DNA of 35,941 nucleotides from Candidatus Cryptobacteroides fimicaballi (lineage in GTDB: Bacteria > Bacteroidota > Bacteroidia > Bacteroidales > UBA932), in NCBI GenBank assembly GCA_018065485.1, contig JAGHTF010000010.1, positions 1 to 35,941 on the forward strand, given 5' to 3'. Within the stretch, counting starts at the first letter, position 1. Every line of letters starts with the position of its first letter. The translations under genes were made by a program, and so were the position numbers. The notes under the pieces were generated by a model, which was given only the letters and a program-made list of their open reading frames with translations, was not told the origin of the DNA and ran no database searches. Shown piece by piece: positions 18,139-23,863 of this stretch.

Positions 18139-19111
18139 TTATAACCTGGGCTATGATATCTTCTGTAGTTACATTTTCAGCTTCTGCCTCATAAGTAAGG
18201 CCGATACGGTGCCTGAGGACCTCGTTGCATACGGCGCGCACGTCTTCCGGGATAACGTATCCGCGGCGCTTGATGAATGCATAGGCCTTAGCCGCCATTG
18301 CCAGAGAAATGCTGGCGCGGGGCGAGGCTCCGAAACTGATAAGTTCCTTTATGCCGGCCAGTCCGTATTCTTCCGGAGTACGGGTAGCATATACGATATC
18401 CACGATGTACCGTTCAATCTTCTCGTCCATATATACGTCCTTCACCACTTCCCTGGCCCTGACTATATCTTCGGGCTTTATTACGGGGTTGGGTTTGGGG
18501 AACTCGCCGGAGTTGGACATTCTCACAATCTGCCGCTCCTCCTCCTTCTTGGGGTAATCCACCACCACCTTGAGCATAAAACGGTCCACCTGAGCCTCCG
18601 GCAGCGGATAGGTTCCTTCCTGTTCGATGGGATTCTGAGTCGCCATTACCAGGAAAGGCTTGGGCAGCGCGAAAGTCTGGTCGCCGATAGTCACCTGGCG
18701 TTCCTGCATCGCCTCGAGCAGAGCAGACTGCACTTTGGCGGGAGCTCGGTTGATTTCATCGGCCAGCACGAAATTGGCGAACACCGGGCCTTTATGAACC
18801 TCGAATTTCTCGCTTTTCTGCGAATAGATGAGAGTTCCGGTAACATCTGCAGGCAAAAGGTCGGGAGTGAACTGGATTCTGCTGAAATCGGCGCTTACGG
18901 TTTTTGCCAGTGTGCTTATAGCCAGCGTCTTAGCCAATCCCGGAAGACCTTCAAGAAGGATATGTCCGTCGGCCAGAAGACCGATGAGCAGGTTTTCCAC
19001 AAGATGCTTCTGCCCTACGATTACCTTGCCCATCTCCAGTGTAAGAATGTCCACGAATGCACTCTCTTTCTGAATACGGTCGTTGAGTTCTTTGATATTT
19101 ACGCTTTCCAT
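18119..19111 (-). CDS. MoxR-family AAA+ ATPase
   Basis: This 330-residue cytosolic ATPase is the likely energy source for the Bat/VWA complex. Residues 55-62 are Walker A (GLPGLAKT), 115-119 Walker B (VLADE), 157-161 sensor 1 (ATQNP), and EAQVDRF near 171-177 provides the arginine-finger region. The C-terminal lid has the conserved GASPRASISLAMAAKAYAF segment. MoxR proteins act as chaperone-like ATPases that activate VWA-domain partners, and those partners follow directly downstream. It is the first gene of the roughly 12 kb leftward block and is divergent from truA across only 25 bases, so its promoter must overlap truA. I see no clear -7 box for it. Confidence 0.95.
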   Translation of the reverse strand: MESVNIKELNDRIQKESAFVDILTLEMGKVIVGQKHLVENLLIGLLADGHILLEGLPGLAKTLAISTLAKTVSADFSRIQFTPDLLPADVTGTLIYSQKSEKFEVHKGPVFANFVLADEINRAPAKVQSALLEAMQERQVTIGDQTFALPKPFLVMATQNPIEQEGTYPLPEAQVDRFMLKVVVDYPKKEEERQIVRMSNSGEFPKPNPVIKPEDIVRAREVVKDVYMDEKIERYIVDIVYATRTPEEYGLAGIKELISFGASPRASISLAMAAKAYAFIKRRGYVIPEDVRAVCNEVLRHRIGLTYEAEAENVTTEDIIAQVINAVIVP

Positions 19112-19120
19112 ATAATTTGA

Positions 19121-19128
19121 TAATTTTG
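19121..19128 (+). promoter_or_regulatory. Probable -7 box for truA
   Basis: TAATTTTG matches TAnnTTTG exactly and ends eight bases before the truA ATG. Transcription would begin about 1-5 bases before the start codon, so the message would be almost leaderless. I do not see a TTTG box at the expected 19-21 base spacing, so the call depends on the -7 box alone. Confidence 0.4.
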
Positions 19129-19136
19129 CACTCTGT

Positions 19137-19865
19137 ATGAGATATCTGTTAAAATTGTCCTACGACGGAGCACCTTACTGCGGCTGGCAGATTCAGCCCT
19201 CCGATCCCAGCGTCCAGCAAACCGTCGAACAAGCCCTGAGCACTATCCTGGGCACAAAAACGACCGTAACAGGTGCGGGTCGCACCGATACAGGAGTCAA
19301 TGCCAGCTGTTACTACGCTCATTTCGACGCGGACGCGCAGTTGGACGTAGTCCAAACCCGCTACAAATTAAATGCCATTTTGCCGTCTTCCATTGCAATC
19401 GCCGAAGTTCGTAAAGTGGCGGACGGCTTTCACGCCAGATTCGATGCCCGGCGACGCGAATATACATATTTTTTGCATAGGGAAAAAGACCCGTTCTCAG
19501 ACAAATTCTCCTTTCTGTGCACATTTCCGCTGAACTTTGAAGCGATGAACGAGGCCGCATCCCTGCTGCTGGGCGAACACGATTTCAAATGTTTCGAAAA
19601 AACCGGAACGGACAACAAGACTTCGATATGCACCGTAACTGAAGCGGCCTGGTACAGGAAGGACGAGACCCACTGGTACTTCAAGATTGCAGCCGACCGG
19701 TTTCTTCGCAATATGGTGCGCGCCATTGTTGGCACGCTGCTTGAAGTTGGCAGAGGCAAACGCAGTGTCGGCAATATCCGCGACCTGATAGAAAACGGCA
19801 CCCGTTGCGATGCCGGACAGAGTGTCCCCGGAAATGCGCTATTTCTTACAGAAATAAATTACTGA
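19137..19865 (+). CDS. truA: tRNA pseudouridine(38-40) synthase
   Basis: TruA converts uridines 38, 39 and 40 of the tRNA anticodon arm to pseudouridine. The 242-residue product is of normal length. It begins MRYLLKLSYDGAPYCGWQIQ, as TruA proteins do, and the catalytic Asp51 lies in GAGRTDTGVNA, where most homologues read GRTDxGVHA, so the usual His is Asn. Later segments match the family: YTYFLHREKDPF, the FKCFEKTG region, and the ending RFLRNMVRAIVGTLLEVGRGK. It is divergent from moxR across 25 bases and probably has its own promoter. The exbB promoter follows within 20 bases of its stop codon. Confidence 0.97.
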   Translation: MRYLLKLSYDGAPYCGWQIQPSDPSVQQTVEQALSTILGTKTTVTGAGRTDTGVNASCYYAHFDADAQLDVVQTRYKLNAILPSSIAIAEVRKVADGFHARFDARRREYTYFLHREKDPFSDKFSFLCTFPLNFEAMNEAASLLLGEHDFKCFEKTGTDNKTSICTVTEAAWYRKDETHWYFKIAADRFLRNMVRAIVGTLLEVGRGKRSVGNIRDLIENGTRCDAGQSVPGNALFLTEINY

Positions 19866-19872
19866 TTTTTTG

Positions 19873-19880
19873 TATATTTG
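19873..19880 (+). promoter_or_regulatory. Probable -7 box for the exbB-exbD-tonB group
   Basis: TATATTTG fits TAnnTTTG exactly and is followed by C, as in many Bacteroidota promoters. It lies in the 47-base gap after truA and would start transcription near 19885, with a leader of about 28 bases before exbB. No TTTG -33 box stands at the right spacing, so either the -33 is weak or an activator is needed. Confidence 0.45.
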
Positions 19881-19912
19881 CAGGTTTAACGGTAAAACTT
19901 AATAATTAAAAT

Positions 19913-20608
19913 ATGCTTTTCAATTTACTTCAGATGACCACCGACGCAGTGGAAGCCATTCCCCAGCAGGAGGTTATGACATTTTCTCTGATCGAGATGG
20001 CAGTCAAGGGAGGCCCCCTGATGATTGTTCTCCTCATTCTTTCCATCCTTGCCATTTATCTTTTCGGCAAAAAACTTTGGATGATCCGTCAGTTCGGAAA
20101 AATCTATGACGGCTTTATGGAAGACATCAAGGACTATCTTCAGGAAGGAAAACTGAAATCGGCCCAGATGCTCTGCTCACATTACAACTCCCCCATAGCC
20201 AGAATGGTCGAAGCCGGCCTTGCCAGGACGGGCCGCAATACAGCGGAAATCCAGGCTGCGATGGAAAATATGGGAAACATCGAGATCAACAAACTGGAAA
20301 AGGGTCTGCCTTATCTTGCTACGATTGCCGGCGGTGCACCTATGATCGGATTCCTCGGGACCGTCATAGGTATGATCCAGGCCTTCTTCAATATGGCCAA
20401 CGCAGGCAACAATATAGACATCACCCTTCTTTCCAGCGGCATCTATACCGCAATGGTAACCACCGTGGGAGGTCTTGTCGTTGGAATTCTGGCCTATTTC
20501 GGATACAACTACCTTACCGCAAGGATTTCCAACCTGGCAACTATGCTGGACGCCGCAACAGCCAAGTTCCTGGAATTTGCAAATGGTTCTACTCCTAAAT
20601 CAGAATAG
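19913..20608 (+). CDS. exbB: ExbB/TolQ/MotA-family proton channel protein
   Basis: ExbB is the inner-membrane channel subunit that, with ExbD, uses the proton motive force to energise TonB. The 231-residue product has a first membrane helix at about 34-51 (GGPLMIVLLILSILAIYLF), a cytosolic loop, and the conserved MotA/TolQ/ExbB pair of helices: LATIAGGAPMIGFLGTVIGM near 134-155 and GIYTAMVTTVGGLVVGILAYFGYN near 177-200. The family hallmark glycine and proline positions in these helices are present. It is the first gene of the set. exbD follows after two bases and tonB after that, which supports ExbB over MotA or TolQ. Confidence 0.95.
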   Translation: MLFNLLQMTTDAVEAIPQQEVMTFSLIEMAVKGGPLMIVLLILSILAIYLFGKKLWMIRQFGKIYDGFMEDIKDYLQEGKLKSAQMLCSHYNSPIARMVEAGLARTGRNTAEIQAAMENMGNIEINKLEKGLPYLATIAGGAPMIGFLGTVIGMIQAFFNMANAGNNIDITLLSSGIYTAMVTTVGGLVVGILAYFGYNYLTARISNLATMLDAATAKFLEFANGSTPKSE

Positions 20609-20610
20609 AA

Positions 20611-21021
20611 ATGGCTATCAAGAGAACAGTCAAGGCAGATCCAAATATGTCTATGTCGTCTATGACCGACATAGTTTTCCTGCTTTTGATCTTCTTCCTC
20701 GTAACGTCTACGCTGGTGAATCCCAACGCCCTCAAACTTCTGCTCCCCAAGAGCACCGGACAGGTGGGCGCCAAGGCTACCGCCAGCGTCTCGATAAAGG
20801 ACTGGGGAGACGACGTCTACACCTATCACATAAACGGCCGGCAGGATCCGGTCGAGTTCGAGGAGCTGGAGACGGGGCTTGCTGAAATCCTTCAGGAGCA
20901 GGAAGACCCTACCTTCTCCATTTTCTCAGACGAGAGCGTCCCCATCAAAGAGATCGTACAGGTAATGAACATTGCCAAGCGCAATCACTATAAAGTAATT
21001 CTGGCCACATCGCCGGAGTAG
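20611..21021 (+). CDS. exbD: ExbD/TolR-family energy-transducing protein
   Basis: ExbD is the single-pass partner of ExbB, carrying the proton-relay aspartate. The 136-residue product has a short cytosolic N-terminus and a membrane helix at about 18-36 (MTDIVFLLLIFFLVTSTLV) with the essential Asp20. A periplasmic domain with the TolR/ExbD-like fold follows (about 60-136, VPIKEIVQVMNIAKRNHYKVILAT). It lies two bases after exbB and six before tonB. Many Bacteroidota loci encode two ExbD paralogues, and here there is only one, so a second may be elsewhere or not needed. Confidence 0.95.
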   Translation: MAIKRTVKADPNMSMSSMTDIVFLLLIFFLVTSTLVNPNALKLLLPKSTGQVGAKATASVSIKDWGDDVYTYHINGRQDPVEFEELETGLAEILQEQEDPTFSIFSDESVPIKEIVQVMNIAKRNHYKVILATSPE

Positions 21022-21027
21022 CAGACT

Positions 21028-21813
21028 ATGGGAAAATACCGGGGAGAAAATAACTTTTCTGAAAAAGTTCCGACAATCATCGGACTGGCGCTCACCGTGC
21101 TGGTCCACGCCGGGGCCTTTGTCTTCGTATCCTTCTCGGGGCTCAAATACCTCTACCCTCCCCCGCAGGATTCAAGTTTTCTGCTGGAAGTTGAGAGAAT
21201 CGAAGAACCTCCCGTAAAAGAGGTTCGCAAAGGCCGGGAACCCCAAAGCGAAAACGTAAACAAAGAAGAAGCCGTCAACCTTGTCCAGAAGTCGGAATCG
21301 GTTTACGAAAGCGAAGCTCCTAATCTTACCCCGGAGGCAAAGGAAGACGACCACGGCGATGTCGAAGTTCCCGCTCCCGTGCAGAAAGAGGAGCCCAAGC
21401 TCGATGCCCGCGCATCCTTCCCCGGAATGTCCAAAAAAGACACCAGCCTTACCGCACCGCATTCCGCCCAAAAGGCAAGCGAAGGATTCAAGGCAGGGCA
21501 GGCCGACGGAAACACTTCTTCAGGCAAAGTGGAAGGCAGTCCGAACGCGCACGTCGAAGGCAGAAACGTACTTGGCACACTGCCCAAGCCCGCCTACAAT
21601 TCAATGGAAAGCGGAACGGTAATCATCAGGATTACCGTAAATCCCGAAGGACAGGTTATCGGTGCCCGTTATGAAGTGAACGGCTCCACAATTTCGTCCA
21701 AGGAACTTATTACAGCCGCAAGAAATGCGGCGATGAGATCGAAATTTACTCCCAAGATGGATGCTCCGGTTATCCAGGAGGGGCAGATTACATATAAATT
21801 CACTTTAAAATAA
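21028..21813 (+). CDS. tonB: TonB-family energy transducer
   Basis: TonB carries energy from ExbB-ExbD across the periplasm to outer-membrane TonB-dependent receptors, including SusC-type transporters in this phylum. The 261-residue product has one N-terminal signal-anchor helix (about 15-35, PTIIGLALTVLVHAGAFVFV). A long charged, low-complexity periplasmic linker (about 50-185) is rich in E, K, P and S. The C-terminal TonB domain begins near 190 (GTVIIRITVNPEGQVIGARYE) and ends QEGQITYKFTLK. The linker has few proline repeats of the E. coli EPEP/KPKP type. The gene follows exbD directly. Its stop codon lies within a short inverted repeat. Confidence 0.93.
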   Translation: MGKYRGENNFSEKVPTIIGLALTVLVHAGAFVFVSFSGLKYLYPPPQDSSFLLEVERIEEPPVKEVRKGREPQSENVNKEEAVNLVQKSESVYESEAPNLTPEAKEDDHGDVEVPAPVQKEEPKLDARASFPGMSKKDTSLTAPHSAQKASEGFKAGQADGNTSSGKVEGSPNAHVEGRNVLGTLPKPAYNSMESGTVIIRITVNPEGQVIGARYEVNGSTISSKELITAARNAAMRSKFTPKMDAPVIQEGQITYKFTLK

Positions 21814-21827
21814 TGACGTGAGTCATT
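21812..21827. repeat. Inverted repeat between tonB and the pseudouridine synthase gene
   Basis: AATGAC-GTGA-GTCATT is a perfect 6-bp inverted repeat with a 4-base loop, beginning inside the tonB stop codon and ending eight bases before the next ATG. It is not followed by a U-run, so it is not a standard terminator. It could form an mRNA hairpin that lowers translation of the next gene, protect the upstream message, or be a protein-binding site. Confidence 0.4.
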
Positions 21828-21834
21828 CGTTATC

Positions 21835-22980
21835 ATGGAAAATTCTACAAAGCCAAACCGCAAACTTAGACCAAGAAGAACAGTCTCTGCAGGAACACCC
21901 CGCAGCACAGAAGAACACAAATCCTTTGGAGAACGGAGAACCTTTGGGGAACGCAGGTCCTTCGGAGAGCATAAATCTTATGGAGAACACCGCCCTGCCG
22001 GAGAACACAAGACCTTTGGCGAGCATAAGACCTTCGGCGAACGAAGAACCTTCGGTGAAAGAAGAACCTTCGGAGAGAATAAACCTTTCGGAGAGCACCG
22101 CAGCGGTCCGCGCAAGCCTTCATTCGGCAGAAAACCTTTCTCCCATCGTTCCGAACCCCGGTTCAGCAAAGAGTCGGAGGAAGGCATCAACCGTATGATA
22201 AGCCGCCGCCCTTCGCTTGAGCAGAAAGAGACGTTCGTCAAGGCCGTGGAAACAAAATTCCAGGAAGAAGTCCGGCTGAACAGATTTATCGCAAACTCGG
22301 GAGTCTGCTCCAGAAGAGAAGCCGACACATTCATTCAGGCAGGAGTGGTTACCGTTAACGGAGAAGTCGTTACAGAACTCGGGACCAAAGTCAATGTCCT
22401 TACCGACGACGTCCGCTTCAACGGCCAGAGACTTAAGGGAGAAGAGAAAGTCTATCTGGTAATGAACAAACCCCGCGGGTACGTAACCACCGCCAGCGAC
22501 CCCCACGCCGACAAGACCGTAATGGACCTGCTGGACGGCTGCGACGCGCGTGTCTTCCCTGTAGGAAGGCTGGACAAGAACACCACCGGTGTGCTTATGT
22601 TCACCAACGACGGAGAAATTTCGGAGCGGCTTACCCACCCGTCGTTCAATAAGAAAAAAATATATCAGGTAATACTCGACCATCCGCTTTCTGTCGAAGA
22701 CCACGATAAGATTCTGGCAGGAATCACCCTCAGCGACGGGATTGTCTGTGCCGATGAACTCGAATACATCGACGAGCAGGACCATCGCAAACTGGGAATT
22801 GAGATTCATTCCGGAAAAAACAGAATTGTCCGCCGGATTTTCGAATCCCTGGGATACGACGTCAGGGCCCTTGACAGGGTTTATTTCGCCGGTCTCACGA
22901 AGAAAGGCCTGAAGAAAGGCGAGTGGAGATTCCTCAACGAGGGAGAAGTGAATATCCTTAAAATGGGTTCCTATGTGTAG
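21835..22980 (+). CDS. rluB: RluB/RsuA-family pseudouridine synthase with an N-terminal hexapeptide-repeat extension
   Basis: The enzyme part is a 16S/23S rRNA pseudouridine synthase. An S4 RNA-binding domain spans about 144-190 (VRLNRFIANSGVCSRREADTF), then the catalytic domain has NKPRGYVTT near 211-219, the catalytic Asp247 in VGRLDKNTTG, and the RsuA-type GKNRIVRRIFESLGYDV at 327-343. An unusual N-terminus precedes this. Residues 27-92 are eleven hexads of the type GE(H/R/N)(K/R)(S/T/P)(F/Y), basic and probably disordered. Such tails are known in Bacteroidota RluB proteins and may contact RNA or ribosomes. RluB (23S U2605) is the likeliest identity, but RluE/RluF/RsuA cannot be excluded. 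The end overlaps era by eight bases. Confidence 0.88.
   Translation: MENSTKPNRKLRPRRTVSAGTPRSTEEHKSFGERRTFGERRSFGEHKSYGEHRPAGEHKTFGEHKTFGERRTFGERRTFGENKPFGEHRSGPRKPSFGRKPFSHRSEPRFSKESEEGINRMISRRPSLEQKETFVKAVETKFQEEVRLNRFIANSGVCSRREADTFIQAGVVTVNGEVVTELGTKVNVLTDDVRFNGQRLKGEEKVYLVMNKPRGYVTTASDPHADKTVMDLLDGCDARVFPVGRLDKNTTGVLMFTNDGEISERLTHPSFNKKKIYQVILDHPLSVEDHDKILAGITLSDGIVCADELEYIDEQDHRKLGIEIHSGKNRIVRRIFESLGYDVRALDRVYFAGLTKKGLKKGEWRFLNEGEVNILKMGSYV
21913..22110 (+). repeat. 18-bp tandem repeat in the rluB-like gene
   Basis: About eleven imperfect units of 18 bases encode the hexapeptide pattern GE(H/R/N)(K/R)(S/T/P)(F/Y), for example GERRTF, GEHKTF and GEHKSY. Some neighbouring units are nearly identical at DNA level, so copy number could change by recombination or slippage without a frameshift. 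The repeat also leaves other frames open, which explains the spurious long ORFs on both strands here. Confidence 0.9.
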
Positions 22981-23857
22981 CCATCGCTCGGGATTCGTTA
23001 ACATAATCGGCAACCCGAATGTCGGCAAATCGACGCTGATGAATGCATTGGTGGGCGAAAAGCTGTGCATTGTCACGGCAAAGGCGCAGACCACCCGCCA
23101 CCGCATTATGGGAATCATAAACGGAGAGGATTTCCAGATTGTGTTCTCGGACACCCCTGGAATCCTTAAGCCGAACTATCGCCTGCAGGAGGATATGCTC
23201 GGTTGCGTGGATGAGGCTCTCGGCGACGCCGATGTAATTCTGTACGTCACCGACACCGTGGAGAAAACCGACAAGAATGCCGAGTACGTAGAAAAACTGA
23301 AAAAGATAGAGTGCCCAGTTGTGGTCGTCATCAACAAGATCGACCTGAGCGACCAGCCCAAAGTGCTGGAACTTATGGCCCGCTGGAAAGAGCAGTTGCC
23401 ATCGGCCACGGTAATCCCGACCAGTGCGCAGGAGCATTTCAACCTGGAGTCGGTTCTGGAAACGGTCAAAGGACTTTTGCCGGAATGCCCGCCCTGGTAC
23501 GACAAAGACACCTTTACAGACCGGAACCTCAGGTTCTTCGCTTCCGAGATTATCCGGGAGCAGATTCTGCTGAACTACAAAGAGGAAATCCCCTACTGCT
23601 GCGAAGTTGTGGTGGAGAGTTTCAAAGAGGGCAGCGAGCGCTACGACATAGGAGCAGTAATATATGTTATGAGAGAATCCCAGAAGGGCATTGTCATAGG
23701 CAGACAGGGGGCGGCTCTCAAGAAAGTGGGCACGGCAGCCCGCTTGGAGATGGAAGACTTCTTCCAGAAAAAGGTTTTTCTGCAGCTTTTTGTCAAAGTC
23801 GATCCCGACTGGAGGGAAAGCCGCAGGGAATTGAGAAAATTCGGATACGAACAATAA
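22973..23857 (+). CDS. era: GTPase Era
   Basis: Era is an essential GTPase that binds the 3' end of 16S rRNA during 30S subunit maturation. The 294-residue product has the GTPase domain first: G1 at 13-20 (GNPNVGKS), G3 DTPG at 60-63 and G4 NKID at 121-124. A C-terminal type II KH domain (about 205-285) has the RNA-binding loop GIVIGRQGAALKKVG at 239-253. The ending ESRRELRKFGYEQ is typical for the family. The ATG lies within the last codons of the rluB-like gene (8-base overlap), which suggests translational coupling and fits the shared ribosome-assembly role. The topoisomerase gene follows after six bases. Confidence 0.98.
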   Translation: MCSHRSGFVNIIGNPNVGKSTLMNALVGEKLCIVTAKAQTTRHRIMGIINGEDFQIVFSDTPGILKPNYRLQEDMLGCVDEALGDADVILYVTDTVEKTDKNAEYVEKLKKIECPVVVVINKIDLSDQPKVLELMARWKEQLPSATVIPTSAQEHFNLESVLETVKGLLPECPPWYDKDTFTDRNLRFFASEIIREQILLNYKEEIPYCCEVVVESFKEGSERYDIGAVIYVMRESQKGIVIGRQGAALKKVGTAARLEMEDFFQKKVFLQLFVKVDPDWRESRRELRKFGYEQ

Positions 23858-23863
23858 AAGCTT

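Noticed and set aside
22120..23154. Long minus-strand ORF opposite rluB and era
   Set aside because: Antisense to two clearly conserved genes, with no recognisable domain. It is an effect of codon bias on the shadow frame.
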